This document shows, in pieces, positions 16,613 to 25,077 of a stretch of 64,000 nucleotides of DNA (position 1 is its first letter; the number at the start of each line of letters is the position of its first letter). This DNA is from Actinomadura sp. K4S16 (GTDB lineage Bacteria > Actinomycetota > Actinomycetes > Streptosporangiales > Streptosporangiaceae): positions 186,001 to 250,000 of the forward strand of contig NZ_BDDE01000016.1 in NCBI RefSeq assembly GCF_008327685.1, written 5' to 3'. The notes beneath the pieces were generated by a model. It did no database searches, had not been told where the DNA came from, and saw only the letters and a program-made list of their open reading frames with translations. The translations under genes were made by a program, and so were the position numbers.

Positions 16613-16639
16613 CCGTTGTCCTCGTACGCGAGACAACGG
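16613..16639. promoter_or_regulatory. Inverted repeat just before the ssb ribosome-binding site
   Basis: CCGTTGTC (16613-16620) and GACAACGG (16632-16639) are perfect arms. An inner CTCG/CGAG pairing with a TACG loop would extend the hairpin. The right arm abuts the GGAGGA ribosome-binding site of ssb, so the element could be a repressor site or a translation-modulating RNA hairpin. Confidence 0.5.
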
Positions 16640-16647
16640 AGGACGCG

Positions 16648-17115
16648 ATGAACGAGGCGCTTGTCACCATCACCGGCTGGGTAGCGGCCGAGCCCCGCTA
16701 CGCCGTGACGGCCAACGGCCACCCCTTCCTGTCGCTGCGGGTGGGCTGCACGCCCCGCCGCTTCGACCGCCAGACCAACCAGTGGCAGGACGACGAGTCC
16801 CTGTTCGTGACGGTGAACTGCTGGCGCGGCCTCGCCGACAACATCAACGCGTCCGACCTCCAGCGCGGCACCCCGGTCCTGGTCACCGGCCGCCTGCGCA
16901 TCCGCCAGTACGAACGCGACGACCAGTGGCGCTTCTCCGCCGAGGTGGAGGCCACCACCCTGGGCCCCGACCTGTCCCGCGGCACGGTCGACTACCGCCC
17001 CGCCCAACGCAGCGGCCCCCTGACGGACGAAGACCGCCAACTGGCCCGCGAAACCGCCGACCAATGGGCCCTGACCACCCCCACCGACCAGGAGGAGGAA
17101 CCCAAGGCCGCCTGA
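16648..17115 (+). CDS. ssb: Single-stranded DNA-binding protein (SsbB-like paralogue)
   Basis: A 155-residue OB-fold protein. The SSB core spans about residues 1-110 (ALVTITGWVAAEPRYAV, SLFVTVNCWRGLADNI, RGTPVLVTGRLRIRQYER). The C terminus ends EEEPKAA and lacks the DDDIPF-type tip that recruits replication partners in the housekeeping SSB. This fits an SsbB-type paralogue, which in Streptomyces is linked to chromosome segregation during sporulation. ATG with GGAGGA five bases upstream. It follows the two dynamin-like genes by 84 bp, making a cell-division neighbourhood plausible. Confidence 0.9.
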   Translation: MNEALVTITGWVAAEPRYAVTANGHPFLSLRVGCTPRRFDRQTNQWQDDESLFVTVNCWRGLADNINASDLQRGTPVLVTGRLRIRQYERDDQWRFSAEVEATTLGPDLSRGTVDYRPAQRSGPLTDEDRQLARETADQWALTTPTDQEEEPKAA

Positions 17116-17538
17116 CCCACCCCGCGCAGTCGATCCCGACCTCAAAGCCCCGGCCGCCGGGCCCGGTCGGCGGGCCGGTGGCCGGGTTCGGCCGCCCGTT
17201 CGGGCGCGCTGGAACCCCGGGGCCTGCCTGGCCGCGGAGTTTTTCGTGGCGAGCAGGGGTGGGCTGGGATGTCCGGGTGGGGGGAGGTCGCGGGTCGCAG
17301 GTGGTGGGTCCGTGTGGGCGTGCCCGCTGCTTTGGTGGCTTTCTGGCAGGTCAGATCCAGGAAACGCCGCGCATGATGGTCCCCCTCAGGATGTGCCGGG
17401 CGCCGTGAGATGTCAGGCCCGGACGCCGGTGATCAGATCGGTCACCCGCTTGGCGTTCCCGAACGTACCTGTTTCACGCCCGTTCCGCACACGTTGCAAC
17501 TATCGTATTACACAACGTGATGTGCGTAAGGGGGAAGG
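17116..17538. other. Gene-free stretch before the diguanylate cyclase
   Basis: This 423-bp stretch shows no convincing ORF. It opens with GC-rich complementary runs (GGGCCCGG/CCGGGCCC-like) that could terminate ssb transcription. The last 60 bp hold inverted arms CACGTTG (17490-17496) and CAACGTG (17513-17519) around 16 bp, overlapping an 8-bp palindrome GTTGCAAC (17493-17500). A weaker CGTTC-CC-GAACG pair is at 17454-17465. These probably mark the promoter and operator of the cyclase gene. Confidence 0.5.
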
Positions 17539-18828
17539 ATGACGGCAGTGCAGTCGTCCGCCGAGGACCGGGGTGGGGAGCTGGCGCGCAGGCCGAGGCG
17601 CAGGGCGCGACTCAAGCGTCCGTCCCTGCTCGTGGTCTACGTGCCGGTGGTCGTCGCCGTCCATCTGGGGCTCACCGTCGCGGGGCTCCTGGAGACCCCG
17701 TTCCGGGGCGACGATCTGATGACCTTCGGCGCCCTGCTGGCGTGCAGCGCCGTGTGCATCGAGGCGACGCGCAGGCTGGGGATGCCGGCGGGCGTCGCGC
17801 GCGACCTGCTGTCGGCCTGGTGGCTGCCGGTAGCGCTGCTGCTGCCGCCGGTGTACGCGCTGCTGATCCCGGTGCCGCTGCAGGCGCTGCTGCAGTTCCG
17901 CGTCCGCCGGACGCTGATCTACAGGCGGGCGCTCGTCGCCGCGGCGCACGGGATCGCCGGGGCGGGCGCGTCGGTGGTGTTCCACCTCGTGGTGCCCGAT
18001 CCGCTGCAGGGCGCGCCGCAGTGGGTCGTCGACGCCTACCCGGGCATCCCGGCGGCCGTCGGCTGCGCGGCGCTGTTCACGGTGGTGAACACGGCGATCG
18101 TCGCGGTCGCCGCGCACGCCGCCGATCCCGAGAGCCGCTGGCGGGACGTCCTGTGGACGCGCGAGAGCCTCCTGCTCGACGTGGTCGAGCTCTGCGTCGG
18201 CATCCTCGTGGCGATCACGAGCGCGCTGTCGCTGGGGCTGCTGCTGCTCGCCCTGCCGCCGGTGATGCTCCTGCAGCGCAGCCTGATGCACCAGCAGCTC
18301 CAGGCCGCCGCGCGCACCGACGCCAAGACGGGCCTGCTGAACGCCGCCGCGTGGCAGCGCGAGGCCGACACCGAGCTGTCCAGGGCCCTGCGCACCCACG
18401 ACGCCGTCGCCCTCCTGCTGATCGACATCGACCACTTCAAGCGCGTCAACGACACCCACGGCCACCTGGTCGGCGACCAGGTGCTGGTCGGCGTGGCCAG
18501 CACCCTGGGCCACCAGCTGCGCGACTACGACGTGGTGGGCCGGTTCGGCGGCGAGGAGTTCGTCGTCCTGCTGCCAGGAGCCGACACCGTGGAGGCCTGC
18601 CGCGTCGCCGAGCGCCTCCGCGGACGGGTGCGCCGCCTCGCCGTCCCGGCCGAGGAGGGCACCGTCACGGTCACGGTCTCCGTGGGCGTCTCGCTGTTCC
18701 GCACCCACGGCCAGGACCTCCTGGAACTCCTCGCGGCGGCCGACCTGGCGCTCTACCGCGCCAAGTCCTCGGGGCGCGACCGGGTGTGCCTCCCCGCCCT
18801 GGAGGGGCCCAAGCCGTCCGACAACTGA
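17539..18828 (+). CDS. Membrane-anchored diguanylate cyclase (GGDEF)
   Basis: A 429-residue cyclase making c-di-GMP. After a basic N terminus, residues about 30-255 hold several hydrophobic segments (LLVVYVPVVVAVHLGLTVAG, LLSAWWLPVALLLPPVYALL, and LGLLLLALPPVMLLQ before the catalytic part). The GGDEF domain follows at about 265-420: TGLLNAAAWQ, LLIDIDHFKRVNDTHGHLVG, then the active-site motif in VGRFGGEEFVVLLPGA. An inhibitory RxxD I-site is not evident just before it (LRDYDVVGRF). No EAL domain. ATG with GGGGGAAGG close upstream. In actinomycetes c-di-GMP acts through BldD in development. Confidence 0.92.
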   Translation: MTAVQSSAEDRGGELARRPRRRARLKRPSLLVVYVPVVVAVHLGLTVAGLLETPFRGDDLMTFGALLACSAVCIEATRRLGMPAGVARDLLSAWWLPVALLLPPVYALLIPVPLQALLQFRVRRTLIYRRALVAAAHGIAGAGASVVFHLVVPDPLQGAPQWVVDAYPGIPAAVGCAALFTVVNTAIVAVAAHAADPESRWRDVLWTRESLLLDVVELCVGILVAITSALSLGLLLLALPPVMLLQRSLMHQQLQAAARTDAKTGLLNAAAWQREADTELSRALRTHDAVALLLIDIDHFKRVNDTHGHLVGDQVLVGVASTLGHQLRDYDVVGRFGGEEFVVLLPGADTVEACRVAERLRGRVRRLAVPAEEGTVTVTVSVGVSLFRTHGQDLLELLAAADLALYRAKSSGRDRVCLPALEGPKPSDN

Positions 18829-18861
18829 GGCGCGACGCGATAAACAGGTTCCAGGACCCCC

Positions 18862-18867
18862 TAGTCT
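18862..18867 (+). promoter_or_regulatory. Minus-10 box of a probable leaderless ettA transcript
   Basis: TAGTCT ends seven bases before the ATG at 18875 and no Shine-Dalgarno is present, so transcription probably starts at the A of the start codon. Confidence 0.55.
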
Positions 18868-18874
18868 TGACGAC

Positions 18875-20539
18875 ATGGCCGAGTACATCTACACGATGCA
18901 GCGTGTGCGCAAGGCACATGGCGACAAGGTCGTCCTCGACGACGTCACCCTGCATTTTCTTCCGGGCGCGAAGATCGGCGTCCTGGGGCCCAACGGCACC
19001 GGTAAGTCGACGCTGCTGCGCATGATGGCCGGTCTGGAACAGCCCTCGAACGGCGACGCGCGCCTCATGCCCGGTTTCTCCGTCGGCATGCTCCAGCAGG
19101 AGCCGCCGCTGAACGAGGAGAAGGACGTCCTCGGGAACGTCCAGGAGGGCGTCGCCGAGACCAAGGCGATGCTCGACCGGTTCAACGAGATCGCCGAGCT
19201 GATGGCGACGGACTACTCCGACGAGCTGATGGAGGAGATGGGCAAGCTGCAGGAGCAGCTCGACCATCGCAACGCGTGGGACCTCGACAGCCAGCTCGAC
19301 CAGGCGATGGACGCGCTGCGCTGCCCGCCCGGCGACGCCGACGTGTCGAAGCTGTCGGGCGGTGAGCGCCGGCGCGTCGCGCTGTGCAAGCTGCTGCTGG
19401 AGGCGCCCGACCTGCTGCTGCTGGACGAGCCCACCAACCACCTGGACGCCGAGAGCGTCCAGTGGCTGGAGCAGTTCCTCGCCAAGTACGAGGGCACCGT
19501 CCTGGCCGTCACGCACGACCGGTACTTCCTCGACAACGTGGCCACCTGGATCCTTGAGCTCGACCGGGGCCGCTGCTACCCCTACGAGGGCAACTACTCC
19601 GTCTACCTGGAGAAGAAGGCCGACCGGCTCAAGGTCGAGGGCAACAAGGACGCCAAGCGCAAGAAGCGCCTCGAGGACGAGCTGGAGTGGGTCCGCTCGA
19701 ACCCGAAGGCGCGCCAGACCAAGAGCAAGGCCCGCCTGGAGCGGTACGAGGAGATGGCCGCCGAGGCCGCGAAGCACCGCAAGCTCGACTTCGAGGAGAT
19801 CCAGATCCCGCCGGGCCCGCGCCTCGGCCAGACGGTGATCATCGCCGACAAGCTGACCAAGGGCTTCGACGACCGGCTCCTGATGGACGACCTGACGTTC
19901 AACCTCCCCCCGAACGGGATCGTCGGCGTCATCGGCCCCAACGGCGTCGGCAAGACCACGCTGTTCCGGATGATCGTCGGGGAGGAGCGGCCGGACGCGG
20001 GCGACCTGCGGGTCGGCGAGACCGTCAAGATCTCCTACGTCGACCAGGGCCGCGGCGGCATCGACCCGAAGAAGACGGTGTGGGAGGTCGTCTCCGACGG
20101 CCTGGACCACATCAACGTCGGCCAGGTCGAGATGCCGTCCCGCGCCTACGTCGCGGCGTTCGGGTTCAAGGGCCCCGACCAGCAGAAGCCCGCCGGCGTC
20201 CTGTCCGGCGGCGAGCGCAACCGGCTCAACCTGGCCCTGACGCTCAAGCAGGGCGGCAACGTCCTCCTGCTGGACGAGCCGACCAACGACCTGGACACCG
20301 AGACCCTGTCCAGCCTGGAGAACGCCCTCCTGGAGTTCCCCGGGTGCGCCGTGATCACCTCGCACGACCGGTGGTTCCTGGACCGCATCGCCACGCACAT
20401 CCTCGCGTGGGAGGAGGGCTCGAACTGGTTCTGGTTCGAGGGCAACTTCGCCGACTACGAGAAGAACAAGATCGAGCGGCTGGGCGCCGACGCCGCCCGC
20501 CCGCACCGGGTCACCCACCGCAAGCTGACCCGCGACTGA
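18875..20539 (+). CDS. ettA: Energy-dependent translational throttle ABC-F ATPase
   Basis: A 554-residue ABC-F protein with two ATPase domains and no membrane segment. First domain: LGPNGTGKSTLL near 36, signature LSGGERRRVALC near 160, Walker B LLLLDEPTNHLD near 183. The linker and arm (basic KRKKRLEDELEWVRSN) follow. Second domain: IGPNGVGKTTLFRM near 350, LSGGERNRLNLA near 445 and LLLDEPTNDLD near 467. EttA binds the ribosomal E site and gates the first elongation cycle according to ATP/ADP ratio. Full length. Probably leaderless, and followed by a perfect 17-bp terminator hairpin. Confidence 0.95.
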   Translation: MAEYIYTMQRVRKAHGDKVVLDDVTLHFLPGAKIGVLGPNGTGKSTLLRMMAGLEQPSNGDARLMPGFSVGMLQQEPPLNEEKDVLGNVQEGVAETKAMLDRFNEIAELMATDYSDELMEEMGKLQEQLDHRNAWDLDSQLDQAMDALRCPPGDADVSKLSGGERRRVALCKLLLEAPDLLLLDEPTNHLDAESVQWLEQFLAKYEGTVLAVTHDRYFLDNVATWILELDRGRCYPYEGNYSVYLEKKADRLKVEGNKDAKRKKRLEDELEWVRSNPKARQTKSKARLERYEEMAAEAAKHRKLDFEEIQIPPGPRLGQTVIIADKLTKGFDDRLLMDDLTFNLPPNGIVGVIGPNGVGKTTLFRMIVGEERPDAGDLRVGETVKISYVDQGRGGIDPKKTVWEVVSDGLDHINVGQVEMPSRAYVAAFGFKGPDQQKPAGVLSGGERNRLNLALTLKQGGNVLLLDEPTNDLDTETLSSLENALLEFPGCAVITSHDRWFLDRIATHILAWEEGSNWFWFEGNFADYEKNKIERLGADAARPHRVTHRKLTRD

Positions 20540-20551
20540 CCCCGTCGCCAC

Positions 20552-20587
20552 CGGACGGCCGCGCGATCACGATCGCGCGGCCGTCCG
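20552..20587 (+). terminator. Strong hairpin after ettA
   Basis: Perfect 17-bp arms (20552-20568 and 20571-20587) around a 2-base centre begin 13 bp after the ettA stop. No T-run follows directly, as is common for actinomycete terminators. Confidence 0.75.
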
Positions 20588-20618
20588 CGTTCCCGCCCGA
20601 AAACGGCGATACCGGTCG

Positions 20619-20639
20619 CGCATCGAACGATGCGTTTTT
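20619..20639. promoter_or_regulatory. Inverted repeat CGCATCG-AA-CGATGCG with T-run
   Basis: Perfect 7-bp arms at 20619-20625 and 20628-20634 are followed by TTTTT. It could be a small intrinsic terminator in plus orientation. It could equally be an operator for the glucarate operon, since a possible promoter (TTGGAC 20644-20649, TATCGT 20669-20674) lies directly downstream. The tight 2-base centre favours a protein-binding palindrome. Confidence 0.45.
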
Positions 20640-20713
20640 CGTGTTGGACAGGTATCGATCACGTCTCCTATCGTCCGGGTTCAGACACTCCGCCGGACCG
20701 AGAGGACGGGACG

Positions 20714-22252
20714 TTGGCGCGGCTCACCGGGCAGATGCTGATCGGTTCCGAGCACGTCACCGGGACGGGGGAGGCGATCACCGCCGTCGATCCCCGCACC
20801 GGTGAACGCCTCGCGCCCGAGTACCGCTACGGCGGCGACGCCGAGGTGGACCGGGCCTGCGCCCTCGCGGAGGAGGCGTTCGACGCCTACCGCGCGACGG
20901 GGCCCGAGGAGCGGGCCGCGTTCCTCGAATCGATCGCCGCCAGGCTCGACGACCAAGCCGGCGATCTCGTCCGGCGTGCCGCGTCCGAGACGGGACTACC
21001 CGAAGCCCGGTTGACCGGGGAGGTCGCGCGCACCTCGGGGCAGTTGCGCCTGTTCGCCTCCGACCTGCGCGCGGCCGTGAAGCCCGGCGCCACCGCCCGC
21101 TACGGTTCGCATCCGCCGGAGGGCGGCGGATCAGCAGCGGGCGGCCCGGCCGTGAGCACCGACCCGCCGGGCGAGGGCGCGCCCGAGATCCGGCAGGGAC
21201 GGGTGCCGCTCGGGCCCGTCGCGGTGTTCGGCGCGAGCAACTTCCCGCTGGCGTTCTCGGTGGCGGGCGGCGACACCGCCTCCGCGCTCGCGGCGGGCTG
21301 CCCGGTGGTCGCGAAGGCGCACGACGCCCACCCCGGCACCTGCGAGCTGGCCGGCCGGGCCGTCTCGGAGGCCGTCCAGGAGGCCGGGCTGCCCGAGGGG
21401 GTGTTCTCGATGCTGTACGGGGACGGGCCCACGCTCGGCATCGCGCTCGTCACCGACCCGCGGGTCCAGGCCGTCGGGTTCACCGGTTCCCGGAAGGCGG
21501 GCCTGGCGATCGCGAGGGCGGCGGCGGCCCGCCCGCGGCCGATCCCGGTCTACGCGGAGATGAGCAGCGTCAACCCGGTCTTCCTGCTGCCGGACGCGCT
21601 GGCCGAGCGCCCCGCCGAACTGGCGGAGGAGTACGTCGGGTCGGTCACGCTCGGCGCCGGCCAGTTCTGCACCAACCCGGGCCTCGTCTTCGCGGTCGGC
21701 GGCTCCGGCCGCGACGCCTTCCTGGACGCTGCGGCGACGGCGATCGAGGCCGCACCCGGGGCCCCGATGCTCACGCCGGGCATCGCCCGCGCCTACGCCG
21801 AGGGCGTCGAACGGCTCGGCCGGCGTCCCGGCGTGAAGATCCTCGCACGCGGCCGGGAGCCCGAAGCGGCGGCCGGATGCCGCGCCGCCCTCGCGGCCGT
21901 GGACGCCGGGGACTTCGGGCCCGACCTCCAGGAGGAGATCTTCGGCGCCTGCTCCCTCGTCGTCCGCTGCGGCGACCTCGACGAGGCCATCGGCCTGGCG
22001 CGCGGGCTGGAGGGCCAGCTGACCGCGACGATCCACGGCGGGGGCGAGGCGGCGGCCCGGTTGCTGCCCGTCCTGGAACGGCTCGCCGGACGGATCCTGT
22101 GGGGCGGATGGCCCACGGGCGTCCGGGTAGGGCACGCGATGGTGCACGGCGGGCCGTACCCGGCGACGTCCGACGCGCGGACGACGTCCGTCGGGAGCCT
22201 CGCCGTCGAGCGGTTCCAGCGGCCGATCGCCTACCAGGGGGTTCCGCGGTGA
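20714..22252 (+). CDS. Alpha-ketoglutarate semialdehyde (2,5-dioxovalerate) dehydrogenase
   Basis: A 512-residue NAD(P)-dependent aldehyde dehydrogenase. Family blocks: VFGASNFPLAFSVAGGDTA, VVAKAHDAHPGT, VGFTGSRKAG, the general-base Glu in YAEMSSVNPVF, and the nucleophilic Cys in GAGQFCTNPGLV. This form resembles alpha-ketoglutarate semialdehyde dehydrogenases, the last step of glucarate oxidation to 2-oxoglutarate. The start is taken as TTG 20714, with AGAGGA upstream; a later ATG (20735) is possible. It is coupled (GTGA) to glucarate dehydratase, which supports the substrate. The intervening 5-keto-4-deoxyglucarate dehydratase is not in the window. Confidence 0.87.
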   Translation: MARLTGQMLIGSEHVTGTGEAITAVDPRTGERLAPEYRYGGDAEVDRACALAEEAFDAYRATGPEERAAFLESIAARLDDQAGDLVRRAASETGLPEARLTGEVARTSGQLRLFASDLRAAVKPGATARYGSHPPEGGGSAAGGPAVSTDPPGEGAPEIRQGRVPLGPVAVFGASNFPLAFSVAGGDTASALAAGCPVVAKAHDAHPGTCELAGRAVSEAVQEAGLPEGVFSMLYGDGPTLGIALVTDPRVQAVGFTGSRKAGLAIARAAAARPRPIPVYAEMSSVNPVFLLPDALAERPAELAEEYVGSVTLGAGQFCTNPGLVFAVGGSGRDAFLDAAATAIEAAPGAPMLTPGIARAYAEGVERLGRRPGVKILARGREPEAAAGCRAALAAVDAGDFGPDLQEEIFGACSLVVRCGDLDEAIGLARGLEGQLTATIHGGGEAAARLLPVLERLAGRILWGGWPTGVRVGHAMVHGGPYPATSDARTTSVGSLAVERFQRPIAYQGVPR

Positions 22253-23592
22253 GCACGCCGGTCGTCACCGGGATGCGGGTCGTCCCGGTCGCCGGGAGCG
22301 ACAGCATGCTGCTCAACCTGGGCGGCGCCCACGGGCCGTTCTTCACGCGGAACATCGTGCTGCTCAGCGACTCGTCCGGCAGCACGGGCGTCGGGGAGGT
22401 GCCGGGCGGCGAGGGCATCCGGCGGACGCTGGAGGAGGCCCGCGAGCTGGTGGTCGGCAGGCCCATCGGACGGTCCGACGAGATCCTCAACGCGGTCCGC
22501 GCGGCGTTCGGCCACCTGGACGCGGGCGGGCGCGGCCCGCTCACCCACGACACCAGGATCGCCGTCCACGCGCTGACCGCGATCGAGTCGGCGCTGCTCG
22601 ACCTGATGGGGCGGTTCCTCGGCGTGCCGGTGGCGGCGCTGCTCGGGGACGGCGTCCAGCGCCGGACGGTCCCGGTGCTCGGCTACCTCTTCTACGTCGG
22701 CGACCGGAACAGGACGGACCTTCCCTACGAAGCGCCACCGGAGGGCGCGGACGGCTGGGAGCGGGTGCGCCGGGAGGAGGCGCTGACGCCCGAGGCGATC
22801 GTCCGGCAGGCGGAGGCCGCGCAGGAGCGGTACGGGTTCGCCGACTTCAAGCTCAAGGGCGGGGTGCTGCGGGGCGAGGAGGAGGCGGAGGCCGTGCGGG
22901 CGCTCGCCGAGCGGTTCCCCGGCGCCCGCGTCAACCTGGACCCGAACGGCGCCTGGTCGCTGGAGGAGGCCGTCCGGCTCGGCACCGCGCTGCGGGACGT
23001 CCTGGCCTACGCCGAGGACCCGTGCGGCGCCGAGCACGGCTACTCGGGCCGGGAGACGATGGCGGAGTTCCGCCGCGCCACCGGCCTGCGCACCGCCACC
23101 AACATGATCGCGGTCGACTGGCGGCAGCTCGGCCACGCGATCCGGCTGGACGCGGTCGACATCCCCCTCGCCGACCCGCACTTCTGGACGATGCGCGGCT
23201 CGGTGCGGGTGGCGCAGCTCTGCGAGGCGTGGGGGCTGACCTGGGGCTCGCACTCCAACAACCACTTCGACGTGTCGCTGGCGATGTTCACCCACGTCGC
23301 CGCGGCCGCGCCCGGCGAGATCACCGCGATCGACACGCACTGGATCTGGCAGGACGGCCAGCGCCTCACGCGGGAGCCGCCGCGGATCGCGGACGGCGCG
23401 ATCGCGCTGCCCGAGGGCCCGGGGCTCGGCGTCGACGTCGACGAGGAGCGGATCGAGGAGGCGCACGACCGCTACGTCCGTTACGGGCTGGGCGACCGCG
23501 ACGACGCCGCCGCGATGGAGTACCTGGTGCCGGGCTGGCGGTTCGACCCGAAGCGCCCGTGCCTCGTCAGGGACTTCACCTCACCCGGGTAG
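22249..23592 (+). CDS. gudD: Glucarate dehydratase (enolase superfamily)
   Basis: A 447-residue enzyme, matching the roughly 446 residues of E. coli GudD. It dehydrates D-glucarate (and L-idarate) to 5-keto-4-deoxyglucarate. Signatures: an N-terminal capping domain with GGAHGPFFTRNIVLL; the KxK base in FADFKLKGG near 200; metal ligands in VNLDPNGAW and YAEDPCG; NMIAVDWRQL; and the catalytic-His region WGSHSNNHFDVSLAMF near 340. GTG start coupled to the preceding dehydrogenase by GTGA. Its end overlaps the probable promoter (TAGCAT) of the thioesterase gene. Confidence 0.94.
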   Translation: MSTPVVTGMRVVPVAGSDSMLLNLGGAHGPFFTRNIVLLSDSSGSTGVGEVPGGEGIRRTLEEARELVVGRPIGRSDEILNAVRAAFGHLDAGGRGPLTHDTRIAVHALTAIESALLDLMGRFLGVPVAALLGDGVQRRTVPVLGYLFYVGDRNRTDLPYEAPPEGADGWERVRREEALTPEAIVRQAEAAQERYGFADFKLKGGVLRGEEEAEAVRALAERFPGARVNLDPNGAWSLEEAVRLGTALRDVLAYAEDPCGAEHGYSGRETMAEFRRATGLRTATNMIAVDWRQLGHAIRLDAVDIPLADPHFWTMRGSVRVAQLCEAWGLTWGSHSNNHFDVSLAMFTHVAAAAPGEITAIDTHWIWQDGQRLTREPPRIADGAIALPEGPGLGVDVDEERIEEAHDRYVRYGLGDRDDAAAMEYLVPGWRFDPKRPCLVRDFTSPG

Positions 23593-23631
23593 CATCGGGC
23601 CGACCCCGGTTCCCCTCACCCAGGCGAGGAC

Positions 23632-24063
23632 ATGCAGCAGTTGCCCACGGCCGAGTACCGGCACGTCTACGAGTTCAAGATCCGGTTCGGCGACATCGAC
23701 TCCCAGGGACACGTGAACAACGTCAAGTTCCTCGGCTACCTTGAGGACGCCCGGCTGGAGATGTTCCACGGCGACCCGGTGCGCAAGGGCGAGCAGCCCG
23801 TCCGCGGCATGGTGATCTCGCGGCACGAGATCGACTACCGGCACCCGCTGCTGCCGACCGTCTATCCGATCCGGGTGGAGACGTGGGTGACCGAGGCCCG
23901 TGCGGCGTCGTTCAAGCTGGCCTACGAGGTGCGCGACGACGACCACCTGTACGCCGAGGCGACCTCGACGCTCGTCGCGTTCGACGTGGAGGCGAACCGG
24001 CTGCGGCGGTTCACCCCCGAGGAACGGGAGTTCATCGGCCGGTACGTGGCGCCCGGGTCATGA
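23632..24063 (+). CDS. Hotdog-fold acyl-CoA thioesterase (4HBT)
   Basis: A 143-residue single hotdog-domain protein of the 4-hydroxybenzoyl-CoA thioesterase group. The catalytic motif is IRFGDIDSQGHVNNVKFLGYLEDAR near residue 20, where the Asp in DIDSQGHVNN is the usual catalytic residue. IDYRHPLL and TSTLVAFD follow on the hotdog strands. It probably hydrolyses an acyl- or aryl-CoA in the cytosol; substrate unknown. ATG with GGCGAGGA upstream. The GNAT gene overlaps its stop (ATGA). Confidence 0.88.
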   Translation: MQQLPTAEYRHVYEFKIRFGDIDSQGHVNNVKFLGYLEDARLEMFHGDPVRKGEQPVRGMVISRHEIDYRHPLLPTVYPIRVETWVTEARAASFKLAYEVRDDDHLYAEATSTLVAFDVEANRLRRFTPEEREFIGRYVAPGS

Positions 24064-24653
24064 CCGCCCTCGCCGGGCCCCCGCCCGCGCTGGAGGGCCG
24101 CAGGCTCGGTGTCCGCCTGCGCGCCGTCCAGATGGCGGACGCGGAGGCGCTGGCGGCGCTGTACCGGGAGAACCGCGACTACCTGCGCCCCTGGGAGCCG
24201 GAACGCGACGAGGCGTACTTCACCCTCGGCGGCCAGCGCGACAACCTGCGCGAACTGACCGAGGCGTACGCGGCGGGGGAGATGTGGCCCGGCGTCATCC
24301 TCGCCGGCGGTGAGGTCGCCGGACGCATCACGCTCAACAACATCCTGCGCGGGCCTCTCCAGAGCTGCTTCGTCGGCTACTGGGTCGCCCGCGCACACGC
24401 CGGCAGGGGCGTCGCCACCGAGGCGGTCAGGCAGGCACTGGACGTGGCGTTCGGCGAGCTGCGCCTGCACCGCGTCGAGGCGTTCACGCGGGTCGACAAC
24501 CTCGCGTCCCAGCGCGTGCTCGAACGCAACGGCTTCACCCCCGTGGGGACGGCCCGCCGCCACATCCACCTGGACGGGCGCTGGCACGACGAGCGCCTCT
24601 TCGAGCGCCTGGCCCCCTGGGACGACGGCTTCGCCCTCGTCCCCCCGTCCTGA
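24060..24653 (+). CDS. GNAT acetyltransferase, RimJ-like
   Basis: A 197-residue acetyltransferase, translationally coupled to the thioesterase. Signatures of RimJ-type enzymes: RLGVRLRAVQMADAEALAAL, LRPWEPERDEAYF, GRITLNNILRGPLQSCFVGYW, the CoA loop ARAHAGRGVATEAV, and HRVEAFTRVDNLASQRVLERNGF. Likely modifies ribosomal-protein or small-molecule amines; the target is not predictable. The substitutions around the CoA loop are conservative, so it should be active. Confidence 0.88.
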   Translation: MTALAGPPPALEGRRLGVRLRAVQMADAEALAALYRENRDYLRPWEPERDEAYFTLGGQRDNLRELTEAYAAGEMWPGVILAGGEVAGRITLNNILRGPLQSCFVGYWVARAHAGRGVATEAVRQALDVAFGELRLHRVEAFTRVDNLASQRVLERNGFTPVGTARRHIHLDGRWHDERLFERLAPWDDGFALVPPS

Positions 24654-25077
24654 TCCCTTCGCTCCCGCCTTCCCCCGCTTCTCGACCTGCACGCCGACCT
24701 CCGGGCCCCGGCGGCCGAGTCATCGTCGTGAGGGCTGCCGCCGTCAGGCTTGCCGATGCCCCGCGCTCGGCCGGGGCCCGACTCGACCGCCGCACTCGGC
24801 GGGGCCGACTGCCCGGGGGCGGTCTGATCTCCGGTCACCGTTGGTCGCCGTTCCGGACGTGATCGACGTTCGGCGAGCGGTCCCCGCGTTCTTCCAGCGC
24901 GAACGCCATTGCCTGGCTGATCACGTTTCCGCCTCTCCTGGGGTTGATTTCCGGTCTGATCGGGTGACAACCGGGGCGTCACGGATAGGTAACAAGCCCA
25001 ACAGCAATCCGTTTTGGCCGGGCTTCTCCCTCTAGGGTCGCGACGCGAATGTGGAGAACCCACGTGAAAGGGGCACA
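24654..25077. other. Gene-free stretch before the S37 peptidase
   Basis: These 424 bp hold no credible ORF. The first 250 bp are GC-rich spacer. Promoter-like hexamers occur near the end: TGACAA with TAGGTA about 16 bp downstream around 24966-24992, and TAGGGT at 25034-25039. No riboswitch or long inverted repeat was recognised. Confidence 0.4.

Noticed and set aside
17454..17520. BldD box at the diguanylate cyclase promoter
   Set aside because: The closest sequence (TCACGCCCGTTC) has the wrong spacer length for the BldD consensus as I recall it.
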